From contig NZ_CP159814.1 of NCBI RefSeq assembly GCF_047722505.1, forward strand, positions 558,001 to 622,000: a stretch of DNA of 64,000 nt. The letters run 5' to 3'. The notes under the pieces are model-generated. The model saw only the letters and a program-made list of their open reading frames with translations. It was not told the origin of the DNA and did not search any database. Shown here in pieces: positions 54,457-62,752 of the stretch. Position numbers and translations under genes: made by a program. The DNA is from Pelagibacter sp047722505 (GTDB lineage: Bacteria; Pseudomonadota; Alphaproteobacteria; Pelagibacterales; Pelagibacteraceae). Positions within the stretch are counted from its first letter, which is position 1; every line of letters starts with the position of its first letter.

Positions 54457-54993
54457 ATGAAACGAAATGGTTTTACCCTAATAGAACTCCTAGTCGTAGT
54501 AGCCATCATCGGTATTTTAGCTGCTGTAGGAGTAGTTGCTTATAATGGGTATACGGGTGCTGCTAAAGTTAGTGCTACCAAAGCAAATCATAAAAGTGTT
54601 GTAAAATATATCAAAGCTGAATTAATGAAATGTGAGTTAGGGGATGCATCTATATTTAAGGATGGAAACTATGGAGAAATAAGTTGTAACGATGCTTCTT
54701 CAGTTTCATCGGGATGGTCAATAAATGAAAAAGGTGGGATGAGATTAAGAGACTCTCTTTTTAATAATTCTAAAATTTTTAGTCACATTAATGCATTTGA
54801 TAATTCTAAGTTAGCAGTTGATAGACAATGTAGTGGTGTTGGTAGTGGTGCTTATGGATGTCTTGGAATGGTTTACATAACTGAATTTAATACAGCAAAT
54901 TCTTTTGCAGGAGGTCTTCATGTTAAAACTTGTTATAAAGAGCCATGTAGTAATAATTTTTTGTGGGATCAAATAAATGTTTACCCAGATTAG
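54457..54993 (+). CDS. Type IV pilin-like protein 1 (island)
   Basis: A 178-residue pilin with a very short type III leader MKRNG, cleaved before FTLIELLVVVAIIGILAAVG (Phe+1, Glu+5 conserved), the hydrophobic helix, and a variable C-terminal domain with several Cys (CEL, CND, CSG, CLG, CYKEPC). The 5' end is nearly identical to that of the next gene, including 29 identical bases over VAYNGYTGAA. No other pilus gene is in the window, so assembly would rely on machinery elsewhere. Confidence 0.88.
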   Translation: MKRNGFTLIELLVVVAIIGILAAVGVVAYNGYTGAAKVSATKANHKSVVKYIKAELMKCELGDASIFKDGNYGEISCNDASSVSSGWSINEKGGMRLRDSLFNNSKIFSHINAFDNSKLAVDRQCSGVGSGAYGCLGMVYITEFNTANSFAGGLHVKTCYKEPCSNNFLWDQINVYPD

Positions 54994-55519
54994 CATAAAA
55001 CACAAAGCCTTCACCTTAATAGAGCTTTTAGTCGTTGTAGCGATCATCGGTATCCTCGCAGCTGTTGGTGTGGTTGCTTATAATGGGTATACGGGTGCTG
55101 CAAAGAAAAATGCTACACTAGCTCAACATTCGACAATAGCAAAATATGCTGCTGCTGAATTTATGAAGTGTCAATTAGGAGAAGAGTATATTTTTGGTGT
55201 AAAAAAAAACCAATCAAATTCAAGCACTGCAAAGTGTACTGTATTATCTGTTGGTTACGGAGCAGATCCTGGTCTTCACATTGGAACAGCTCTACAAAAT
55301 AAACTTTATAATATTTTTGATCCAAAGGGTAGTGCGGGTAATCGAAGACTTGCATTTTCTAGGGCAACTGGAAATGTACCAAATTGTTATGCAAATGATC
55401 AGGTTGGTGATAATGGATGTCATTTTATTGGATGGGATAGCGCTTTAAAGAAACTAACCATTTATACTTATTATACTGGGACAAGTAATCCTAAAAAAAC
55501 TGATATATATTTTGACTAA
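54977..55519 (+). CDS. Type IV pilin-like protein 2 (island)
   Basis: A 180-residue pilin overlapping the first by 17 bp. Leader MFTQISIKHKA then FTLIELLVVVAIIGILAAVG, with Ala instead of the usual Gly just before the cleavage site. The N-terminal helix matches pilin 1, while the C-terminal part differs (Cys in KCQLGE, KCTVL, NCYAND, GCHFIG). It fits a tandem duplication with later diversification of the exposed domain. Confidence 0.86.
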   Translation: MFTQISIKHKAFTLIELLVVVAIIGILAAVGVVAYNGYTGAAKKNATLAQHSTIAKYAAAEFMKCQLGEEYIFGVKKNQSNSSTAKCTVLSVGYGADPGLHIGTALQNKLYNIFDPKGSAGNRRLAFSRATGNVPNCYANDQVGDNGCHFIGWDSALKKLTIYTYYTGTSNPKKTDIYFD

Positions 55520-55541
55520 GTAAAAAATTCCGATCAGGGTA

Positions 55542-55633
55542 CGACCAAAACTAATCTAAGCATTAATCAGCATTATAAATAAAGAGAAGTAGGAGCGTAT
55601 TAAGGGGCGTTCTGTTACCCAGTGCCCTGGACC
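55542..55633. repeat. 92-bp direct repeat, right copy
   Basis: Second copy of 52911-53002 in the same orientation (about 87% identical by eye). It lies just after pilin 2 and before the GTACAAG iterons. Confidence 0.85.
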
Positions 55634-55636
55634 TAT

Positions 55637-55663
55637 CTTCGTACAAGTTTTGTACAAGTTTCA
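55637..55663. repeat. GTACAAG iterons, right pair
   Basis: CTTCGTACAAGTTTTGTACA followed by AGTTTCA matches 52360-52386 at 25 of 27 positions, in the same orientation, 113 bp from the right 44-bp repeat. Confidence 0.75.
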
Positions 55664-55672
55664 GAGCTTAGG

Positions 55673-55698
55673 CGAGTGAATAATAGCTCGTTTTTTTT
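55673..55698 (+). terminator. Weak terminator-like hairpin
   Basis: CGAG and CTCG flank an AT-rich loop, followed by eight T. It could end transcription from the pilin genes. The stem is short, so it is uncertain. Confidence 0.4.
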
Positions 55699-55776
55699 AA
55701 TCTAAGATTTAAATTAATAAGTAAAATAGGGAAATGTATGTGTTACGATGTAAAATGAGTAGGGGGATTTCTAGGC

Positions 55777-55820
55777 TTTCAAGACCGGTGCATTCAACCG
55801 CTCTGCCATCTCTCCGTTAG
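55777..55820 (-). pseudogene. Truncated tRNA-Ser copy (44-bp direct repeat, right copy)
   Basis: Identical to 52249-52292: tRNA-Ser anticodon loop, 5' half and 5 bp of flank. The 3' half, variable arm and T arm are missing, so it cannot form a tRNA. It still has a promoter upstream on the minus strand, so the half may be transcribed into the island. It marks the original tRNA 5' end displaced by insertion. Confidence 0.92.
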
Positions 55821-55824
55821 CAAC

Positions 55825-55852
55825 GTTTTATTATTTTAAATTTTTAATTCAA
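55825..55852 (-). promoter_or_regulatory. Original tRNA-Ser promoter, now in front of the truncated copy
   Basis: On the minus strand TTGAAT (55847-55852), 16 bp, TAAAAC (55825-55830), then 9 bp to the truncated tRNA 5' end. It matches the element-borne promoter in layout. Confidence 0.55.
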
Positions 55853-55907
55853 CAATAAAATTGATAAATTAAACATATAATCATTTAATAGTTATAAATT
55901 TAATACT

Positions 55908-56789
55908 ATGGAAAAGCAAAAATTCAATAAAGGTATAGTATTAACTGCACTAGGATCTTTTTGGTGGGGTGTTATTGGTGTTATTTACTTTAAGTATATT
56001 TCATTTGCCGGTTCTATAGAGGTAGTGATCCATCGCTGCGTATGGACATCAGTAGTTTTAATAATAACTACCTTTTATTTCTCTAAATGGGATATTTTTT
56101 TTGAAATTATAAATAATAAAAGGAATATAATTTATTTATTTTTTTCAAGCTTACTAATCTTTATAAATTGGGCAACTTGGATTTATGCCGTAGGTTCAGA
56201 AAAAATTATTGATGCGAGCTTTGGCTATTTTATTATGCCAATCTTAAGTGTGTTCCTGGGGTATATTTTTTATGGTGAAAAAATTAATAAAAGAAGAGGT
56301 CTTTCCATACTTCTTGTTTTGTTGTCTATATTATTTCTTTTATTTAAAAGTTTTCATTCAATCCCGTGGGTGGGAATAATTGTTGCTCTGAGTTGGGGTT
56401 TTTATAACCTTCTTAGAAAAAAAGTAAGTGTTGATACTGATGTTGGCCTTCTAATTGAAAGTCTTTTTATATTACCATTTGCATTATTTGCATTTTTTTT
56501 ACTTTTTAAAAATAACCTAAATATTTTTAATTTGAATGATCCTCCATTGATGCTTATATTAGCGTTAGCCGGGCCTATGACTGTCATACCGCTATTTTTA
56601 TACGTAAGAGGTGTTGAGCTGTGTGGTCTTGGACCCACTGGTATGATTTTCTATATAACTCCAACATTTCAGTTTTTATTAGGCTTTTTTTATTATGATG
56701 AGGCTTTTTCTTTTGATAAATCATTAAGTTTCATTTTAATATGGATTGCTGTGATTATTTATTTAAAAGATTTATATGAAAATAATTAA
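55908..56789 (+). CDS. rarD: RarD/EamA-family drug-metabolite transporter
   Basis: A 293-residue membrane protein with ten segments and the RarD pattern: GSFWWGVIGVIYFKYI, EVVIHRCVWTSVVLI, NWATWIYAVGSEKIIDASFGYFI, YGEKINKRRGLSILLVLLSI, and GPMTVIPLFLYVRGVELCGL. Substrate unknown. It is the first gene to the right of the island and overlaps mltB by 14 bp. Confidence 0.92.
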   Translation: MEKQKFNKGIVLTALGSFWWGVIGVIYFKYISFAGSIEVVIHRCVWTSVVLIITTFYFSKWDIFFEIINNKRNIIYLFFSSLLIFINWATWIYAVGSEKIIDASFGYFIMPILSVFLGYIFYGEKINKRRGLSILLVLLSILFLLFKSFHSIPWVGIIVALSWGFYNLLRKKVSVDTDVGLLIESLFILPFALFAFFLLFKNNLNIFNLNDPPLMLILALAGPMTVIPLFLYVRGVELCGLGPTGMIFYITPTFQFLLGFFYYDEAFSFDKSLSFILIWIAVIIYLKDLYENN

Positions 56790-57777
56790 ATATTTTATAA
56801 TTATATTTTTAACAATTATCCATGGAACATTAAATGCCAATGAAAAAGAATTTAATGAGTGGTTGGTAAATTTTAAAGTTTATGCTTTAGAAAAAAAAAT
56901 TTCAGAAAAAACATTCAATCTAGCAATGTCTGATGTTGTGTTTTTACCTAAGGTAATAAAATATGACCGTTTTCAACCCGAGTTCTACGAAGATACAAAA
57001 ACTTACATATCGAAGAGAACCTCTAAACAAAAAGTAAAAATGGGTGCTCAACTTTATGGATTGAATAAAGATTTCATAAATATGATAGATAATAAATTTT
57101 CAGTTGAGAAAGAATTACTTTTAGCATTGATGGGGATAGAGACTAATTTTGGAACTTATGTAGGAAAAATGGATATATTGTCATCACTTGCAACTTTAAG
57201 TTATGATCAACGAAGATCTGATTTTTTTACTAATGAGTTAATTACAATTCTTCAATTAATAGATACAGGGAAAATAGATCCTGATATTTTATATGGTTCG
57301 TGGGCAGGAGCTTTTGGTTTTTTTCAATTTATGCCCTCTACTATAGACAATTATGCAATAGACTATGACAAAAATAACATTATTGAGCTTAAATCAACTA
57401 TAGATTCATTTGCTTCAGCGGCTAACTATATAAATAAAATTGGATGGAAAAAAAACCAACCTTGTTTCATAAAAGTCAAATTAAAAAAGAATATACCTAA
57501 TAATATATTAAACACATCTGCAAAAAAACTTCACAATAAAAATGAGTTTAAACTATTAAAAAAATATTTAATTAATGATGATAGTTTTAATGTTGTTGAC
57601 GAAAACTTGATTGTATCAATAATAACACCAGATAAAGATATTATTCCTGATGCTCAAAATTTAGATCCAGCCTACATCGTTTTTGAAAATTATGAAAAAA
57701 TACTACAGTGGAATAGATCCTTGCGATTTGGCCTTGCTGTATGTACTTTAAAGGAAAAATTTGAAAATGTTTTATAA
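56776..57777 (+). CDS. mltB: Lytic murein transglycosylase, MltB type
   Basis: Periplasmic enzyme that cleaves peptidoglycan with 1,6-anhydro formation (333 residues). Signal peptide (YFIIIFLTIIHGTLNA), then RFQPEFYEDTKTYISKR, the catalytic Glu in LLALMGIETNFGTYVG, YGSWAGAFGFFQFMPST, and a C-terminal SLT_2 end. Heads a cell-wall run mltB-rlpA-dacF. Confidence 0.92.
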   Translation: MKIIKYFIIIFLTIIHGTLNANEKEFNEWLVNFKVYALEKKISEKTFNLAMSDVVFLPKVIKYDRFQPEFYEDTKTYISKRTSKQKVKMGAQLYGLNKDFINMIDNKFSVEKELLLALMGIETNFGTYVGKMDILSSLATLSYDQRRSDFFTNELITILQLIDTGKIDPDILYGSWAGAFGFFQFMPSTIDNYAIDYDKNNIIELKSTIDSFASAANYINKIGWKKNQPCFIKVKLKKNIPNNILNTSAKKLHNKNEFKLLKKYLINDDSFNVVDENLIVSIITPDKDIIPDAQNLDPAYIVFENYEKILQWNRSLRFGLAVCTLKEKFENVL

Positions 57778-58525
57778 GAAACTATTGATCTTATGCTGCT
57801 TCATTTTGTTAAATAACTGTACAACACCAACCTTAACAAAAAATAAGATTTCCAGTTCATTGGATAATCCATTTTTAAATAAAGGATTTAGCCTTATTTA
57901 TGATGATAAGTTTTATAATAATAAGATTATCTCGAAAAAAATTGATGATCGAAGCCTGGTTATTTTTCAAAAAAATTTAAAAAAAAATACAATTGTTAAA
58001 ATTACTAATATTTTAAACAATAAATCTATTATAGGCACTGTTGGTAGTAATGCTGATTATCCTTTATTTAATAATGCAGTATTATCATTGAGAATAGCAG
58101 ATGAAATAAATTTGAATGAAAATGAACCTTATGTAGAAATTTTAGAAGTACTAGAAGACGCAGTATTTGTAGCAAAAAGAGCAAAAACATTTGAAGAAGA
58201 AAAAAAAGTTGCCAACAAGGCTCCAGTTAACAGTATCAATATTAGTGATCTTAACATTAAAGAAACAATTACCAAAAATGAATTAAATAAAAAATTTTCT
58301 TATGAAATAAAAATAGCTGATTTTTATTTTAATGATAACGCGTCTTTGCTAGTCAATAGAATCATTAAAGAAACTAAGATTAATGACGCTAAAATCAAAA
58401 AAATTAACGAAAAAAAATATAGAGTATATGTAGGTCCTTTTAATAACATTAACTCTCTACAAAAATCATTTAATGATATAAGCATACTTGAATTTGAAAA
58501 TATCGAAATAATGAAAAATGATTAG
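57767..58525 (+). CDS. rlpA: RlpA-like lipoprotein with SPOR domain
   Basis: A 252-residue lipoprotein: signal peptide with lipobox LNNC, a degenerate double-psi beta-barrel (VIFQKNLKKNTIVKITNILN, VLSLRIADEI), and a C-terminal SPOR domain (YEIKIADFYFNDNASLLVNR, KKYRVYVGPFNNINSLQ), which binds denuded glycan at the septum. The usual RlpA catalytic motif is not obvious, so enzyme activity is doubtful. ATG at 57767 preferred to TTG at 57761. Overlaps mltB by 11 bp and dacF by 8 bp. Confidence 0.82.
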   Translation: MFYKKLLILCCFILLNNCTTPTLTKNKISSSLDNPFLNKGFSLIYDDKFYNNKIISKKIDDRSLVIFQKNLKKNTIVKITNILNNKSIIGTVGSNADYPLFNNAVLSLRIADEINLNENEPYVEILEVLEDAVFVAKRAKTFEEEKKVANKAPVNSINISDLNIKETITKNELNKKFSYEIKIADFYFNDNASLLVNRIIKETKINDAKIKKINEKKYRVYVGPFNNINSLQKSFNDISILEFENIEIMKND

Positions 58526-59669
58526 ATTAAGACTTATAACAATTATATTGACACTCTTACTAGCAGCCAATTCTAATGCTGCGTTTGATGTAAAGGCTAG
58601 AACAGCAATATTACAAGACTATCTTTCAGGTGAAATATTATTTGAAAAAGATGCAGATAAATCTATTTACCCAGCATCAATGACAAAAATTATGACTACC
58701 ATTATTGCGTTTGATTTAATTAGAAGTGGTGATTTAAATTTAGATGAAAAATTTTTAGTGTCCGAGAATGCCTGGAGACTTTCGTCAGCTGGCTATTCTT
58801 CAATGTTTATAATGGTTGGAGATGAAGTTAGTGTGGAAAATTTACTTAAAGGAATAATTATTGCTTCTGGTAATGATGCATGTGTTGCGTTAGCTGAAGG
58901 TATAGCTGGTACAGAGGATGAATTTGCCGTGATGATGACAGCTAAAGCTAAAGTAATAGGAATGGAAAGTACTAATTTTGCTAATTCATCAGGGATTAAT
59001 AATACTGAAAACGTATCAACTGTAAGAGATATTATGCTTATGTCTAGATATCTTATTAAAGAATTTCCTGAAGAATATAAGTATTTTGCAGAAAAAGAAT
59101 TTACTTGGAATAGAACAGGTGGTGACCCCATTACACAAGGTAATAGAAATCCTTTATTATATAAAAGTCTTGGAGCAGATGGAATTAAAACTGGCTATTT
59201 AGCTGTTGAAAAATATTCACTAGCTTCATCTGTAGAAAGAAATGGAAGACGATTAATAGCAGTAGGCAGTGGCTTCAATACAAAAAATGATAGATCTCGT
59301 GAAAGTGCTAAACTTTTAACGTGGGGTTTAACTAATTTTGACTTAGTTGAAATCACAAAAGCAAACACTCCAATAGAGGATATTGATGTTTGGTTAGGTA
59401 AAAAAGATGTTGTTAAAACTTATATAAAACAAGATATCTATAAAACTATTCCAAAAGCAAAAAAAAGACTATTGAAGGTATCATTGAATTATAATGGTCC
59501 AATTCAAGCTCCTATTAAAAGAGATGACATTTTAGGAAAATTAAAGTTAACCTATGATGGTGATCTTATTGAAGAATATGATTTACTTGCTTATGAAGAT
59601 ATTAAAAAATTAAATGTTTTTTCAAGGTTAATGAAATCAATTAGTTTTTTAATTTGGGGCGATGTCTAA
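58518..59669 (+). CDS. dacF: D-alanyl-D-alanine carboxypeptidase (penicillin-binding protein 5/6 family)
   Basis: Trims the terminal D-Ala of peptidoglycan stems (383 residues). Signal peptide ending ANSNAA; active-site SxxK in PASMTKIM, SxN in ASGNDACVAL, and KTG in DGIKTGYL. A C-terminal domain and final hydrophobic/amphipathic anchor (LMKSISFLIWGDV) are present. Overlaps tmk by 8 bp. Confidence 0.96.
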   Translation: MIRLRLITIILTLLLAANSNAAFDVKARTAILQDYLSGEILFEKDADKSIYPASMTKIMTTIIAFDLIRSGDLNLDEKFLVSENAWRLSSAGYSSMFIMVGDEVSVENLLKGIIIASGNDACVALAEGIAGTEDEFAVMMTAKAKVIGMESTNFANSSGINNTENVSTVRDIMLMSRYLIKEFPEEYKYFAEKEFTWNRTGGDPITQGNRNPLLYKSLGADGIKTGYLAVEKYSLASSVERNGRRLIAVGSGFNTKNDRSRESAKLLTWGLTNFDLVEITKANTPIEDIDVWLGKKDVVKTYIKQDIYKTIPKAKKRLLKVSLNYNGPIQAPIKRDDILGKLKLTYDGDLIEEYDLLAYEDIKKLNVFSRLMKSISFLIWGDV

Positions 59670-60273
59670 GAAACCAATAATAGTATTTGAAGGTATAGAG
59701 GGTACTGGTAAATCCCATCATATAAAAAAAGTTGCAAATTACTTAACACGTAAAAAAATTAGATTTATTCAAATTAGAGAACCTGGTGGCAGTGCAAATT
59801 CAGAAAAAATAAGAAATCTTATTCTAAATAACAAATCTACATTTAATAAAGAAACTGATTTACTACTTTACCTTTCTGCTAGAAGTGAAAATATAGAAAT
59901 TATAAGAAAAAATGCCGGTAAAAAAATTATACTGATAGATAGATTTTCAGACTCAACAATTGCTTATCAACATTATGGAATGGGTGTAAACCTAAAATTT
60001 ATACAAAATATCAACAATCATCTTTTGAGAAATATCAAAGTTGATTTTACCTTTTTAAATACAGTTAATTTATCAAATATGAAAAAGAGACTTAGACTAA
60101 GAAAAAAGCTTAACAGATACGATAAATTTAACAGTAAGTTTTATGAAAAAGTACAAAATGGTTTTATTAAAATATTAAAAAAAAATCCCAAAAAATATAT
60201 TAAAATAAATTCAAATCTAGATATAGATCTTAATGAAAATATAATATTAAATAAAATTAACGACTTAATTTAG
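59662..60273 (+). CDS. tmk: Thymidylate kinase
   Basis: Phosphorylates dTMP to dTDP (203 residues). P-loop FEGIEGTGKSHHIKKV, REPGGSANSEKIR, and DRFSDSTIAYQHYGMG. The lid region is Lys/Arg rich. It precedes holB by 4 bp, a conserved order. Confidence 0.95.
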   Translation: MSKKPIIVFEGIEGTGKSHHIKKVANYLTRKKIRFIQIREPGGSANSEKIRNLILNNKSTFNKETDLLLYLSARSENIEIIRKNAGKKIILIDRFSDSTIAYQHYGMGVNLKFIQNINNHLLRNIKVDFTFLNTVNLSNMKKRLRLRKKLNRYDKFNSKFYEKVQNGFIKILKKNPKKYIKINSNLDIDLNENIILNKINDLI

Positions 60274-60277
60274 ATTT

Positions 60278-61210
60278 ATGAATTTAAAACCATCTGAAAA
60301 TACTAAGATTTATGGTATGGAAAATTTCTTTAACGAGTTAGTTGGATTATATAAACAGAAAAAAATACCTAGTAAAATTTTACTATCTGGAAAAAAAGGA
60401 TCAGGAAAATCAACATTAGCCTATCATTTAATCAACTATATTTTATCCGAAAATGAAGAGTACAAATATAATTTAGAAAATTTTAGCATCAATAAGGATA
60501 ATAGATCATATAAACTTTTACAAAATAACTCTCATCCTAATTTTTATTTAATAGATCTATCAATTGAAAAAAAAAGTATTGATGTGGGTCAAATACGTGA
60601 AATGATTAATTACACAAATAAATCAACATTTAATAATATGGAAAGATTTATTTTAATAGATAATGTTGAAAATTTAAATAAGAATTCTGTTAACGCACTA
60701 CTTAAAATCATTGAAGAGCCAAATGAAAATGTTTTTTTTATCTTAATAAACAATAGTGAAAAAAATATACTACCAACTCTTAAATCACGGTGTTTAACAT
60801 TTAAGATTAGTTTAACATTTAGTGAGTCTTTAAATATCTCAAATTCAATACTTAAAAAAATTGTACTTGAATATGTTAATTATGACTTACTAAGTTATTA
60901 TAATTCTCCTGGTGAAATCATTAGTTTATTTAATTTTGCTGAAGAAAAATCAATTAATTTAAAGGATCATACTATTTCAAGTTTTATAAATTTAATAATA
61001 GAAAATAATTATTACAAGAAAAACAAACCTGTTAAAATTTTATTAATAAATTTAATTGAGTTGTTTTTTTTAAAAAAATACAAGATGACAAATACAAAGA
61101 TCTCATTAATTAACTTTTATCATAAATTTATAAAGAAAATTTATAATACAGAAAAATTTAATCTGGATGAGGATAGTTTGTTTTTAGAATTTAAATCAAA
61201 ATTATTATAA
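60278..61210 (+). CDS. holB: DNA polymerase III delta' subunit
   Basis: Clamp-loader subunit (310 residues). LSGKKGSGKSTLAYHLINY, HPNFYLIDLS, VGQIREMINYTNKS, NSVNALLKIIEEPNENVFF and LPTLKSRCLTF are typical. The Cys4 zinc module of many clamp loaders is absent, and the protein is diverged and small. Identification is supported by tmk-holB-metG order. Confidence 0.9.
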   Translation: MNLKPSENTKIYGMENFFNELVGLYKQKKIPSKILLSGKKGSGKSTLAYHLINYILSENEEYKYNLENFSINKDNRSYKLLQNNSHPNFYLIDLSIEKKSIDVGQIREMINYTNKSTFNNMERFILIDNVENLNKNSVNALLKIIEEPNENVFFILINNSEKNILPTLKSRCLTFKISLTFSESLNISNSILKKIVLEYVNYDLLSYYNSPGEIISLFNFAEEKSINLKDHTISSFINLIIENNYYKKNKPVKILLINLIELFFLKKYKMTNTKISLINFYHKFIKKIYNTEKFNLDEDSLFLEFKSKLL

Positions 61211-62752
61211 ATGGATAAAAATTACTATATTACGACACCAATTTACTACCCATCAGCAAAACCTCATATGGGTCATGCATATTCAAGCATTGCTGCAGAT
61301 TTTTTTGCCAGATTTAAACGTATAGATGGCTTTGATGTTCATTTTTTAACAGGTACTGATGAGCACGGTTTAAAAATACAAAGAGCTGCGGAGAAAAAAA
61401 ATCTTGATCCTCAGGTTTTTTGCGATGAAATTAGTCAAGCATTTAGAGATCTTTCAAAAACATTAAATTTATCTAATACTGATTTCATTAGAACTACTGA
61501 AGAAAGACACAAAAAAACAGTTCAATATTTATGGAACGAGCTTGAAAAAAATGATGATATTTATTTATCAAAATATTCGGGCTGGTATTCTGTTTCTGAC
61601 GAAGCATTCTATAGTGATGAAGAAATTACTAAAAAAGAAAACATTAAGATAGCAACTGCATCTGGTTCACCAGTTGAATGGATAGAGGAAGAGTCTTATT
61701 TTTTTAGATTGTCAAAATGGCAAGATGAATTACTAAATTATTATGAAAAAAATCCCGATTTTATTTCACCAAAATCTAGAAAAAATGAAGTAATTAGCTT
61801 TGTTAAAGGAGGCTTAAAAGACCTATCTATAAGTCGTAAAGCATTCTCTTGGGGAATTAAGGTACCCAACAATCCGGATCATGTAATTTATGTTTGGCTT
61901 GATGCTTTGGCGAATTATATAAGCGCCATAAACTATCCAGATACAAATGATGCTCTTTTTAAAAAATTTTGGCCTGCATCTGTTCATTTAATAGGTAAAG
62001 ATATTTTAAGATTTCACTCTGTATACTGGCCTGCATTTTTAATGGCTGCAAAAATACCTTTACCTAAGAAGGTTTATGGTCATGGCTGGATTTTATCTGG
62101 TGATGAAAAGATGTCCAAATCAAAAGGGAATATTCTTGATCCTTTAGATATTATTGAAATTTATGGTCTTGATCCCTTAAGATATTACTTAATTAAAGAG
62201 GTTTCATTTGGTAATGATGGTAACATTTCACAAGATAGGTTAGAGAATTGTATCAATAGTGATTTGGCTAATAATTATGGAAATTTATGTCAAAGAGTTA
62301 CCACATTTGCTGAGAAAAATTGCTTATCATCGATACCAGATAATAAAAAATTTAATGACGAAGATTTAGTGATGCTAAATAGATTTACTGATAATTTGAC
62401 GGCATTACGTACTGAAATTGATAATCAAAATATTAATTATTATATTAATTTCATTGTTAGTGCTTTATTTGAAGCAAATAAGTATTTTAATGATCAAGAA
62501 CCTTGGAAAAAAAAAGATGATAAAGATAGATTAAGTACAATTGTCTACACATCATTAGAAATGATCAGAAAAATATCATTCATGCTTTATCCAATAATTC
62601 CAAGTTCAATAGAAAAAGCCTTAAAGATTTTTAATTTAAATGTAGATGCAATTAACTTTGAATCTATTGCAAAACATGACTATCTTGTATCTGGAAAACC
62701 TATTAATAAAATAGATATTTTATTTAAAAAAATTGAAAAGAAAGATGATTGA
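61211..62752 (+). CDS. metG: Methionyl-tRNA synthetase
   Basis: Class I synthetase for tRNA-Met (513 residues). ITTPIYYPSAKPHMGHAYSS (HIGH-type), GTDEHGLKIQRAAE, VWLDALANYISAI, and KMSKS in DEKMSKSKGNILDP. No C-terminal dimer/EMAP domain, typical of the short bacterial form. Overlaps tatD by 8 bp. Confidence 0.97.
   Translation: MDKNYYITTPIYYPSAKPHMGHAYSSIAADFFARFKRIDGFDVHFLTGTDEHGLKIQRAAEKKNLDPQVFCDEISQAFRDLSKTLNLSNTDFIRTTEERHKKTVQYLWNELEKNDDIYLSKYSGWYSVSDEAFYSDEEITKKENIKIATASGSPVEWIEEESYFFRLSKWQDELLNYYEKNPDFISPKSRKNEVISFVKGGLKDLSISRKAFSWGIKVPNNPDHVIYVWLDALANYISAINYPDTNDALFKKFWPASVHLIGKDILRFHSVYWPAFLMAAKIPLPKKVYGHGWILSGDEKMSKSKGNILDPLDIIEIYGLDPLRYYLIKEVSFGNDGNISQDRLENCINSDLANNYGNLCQRVTTFAEKNCLSSIPDNKKFNDEDLVMLNRFTDNLTALRTEIDNQNINYYINFIVSALFEANKYFNDQEPWKKKDDKDRLSTIVYTSLEMIRKISFMLYPIIPSSIEKALKIFNLNVDAINFESIAKHDYLVSGKPINKIDILFKKIEKKDD

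Larger units (their letters stand above)
55520..55907. other. Right end of the island, no gene
   Basis: This 388-bp gap holds the second 92-bp repeat, the right GTACAAG iterons, a weak terminator, the truncated tRNA-Ser copy and the native tRNA promoter. No coding frame is credible. Confidence 0.8.

Noticed and set aside
54811..55047. Reverse-strand frame of 78 codons across the two pilins
   Set aside because: Antisense to two clear pilin genes, Thr/Ser/Ile-rich shadow composition.
52198..55907. CRISPR array or integrase gene in the island
   Set aside because: The repeats are only in pairs or a triplet with no regular spacers, and no tyrosine or serine recombinase motif was found in any frame.
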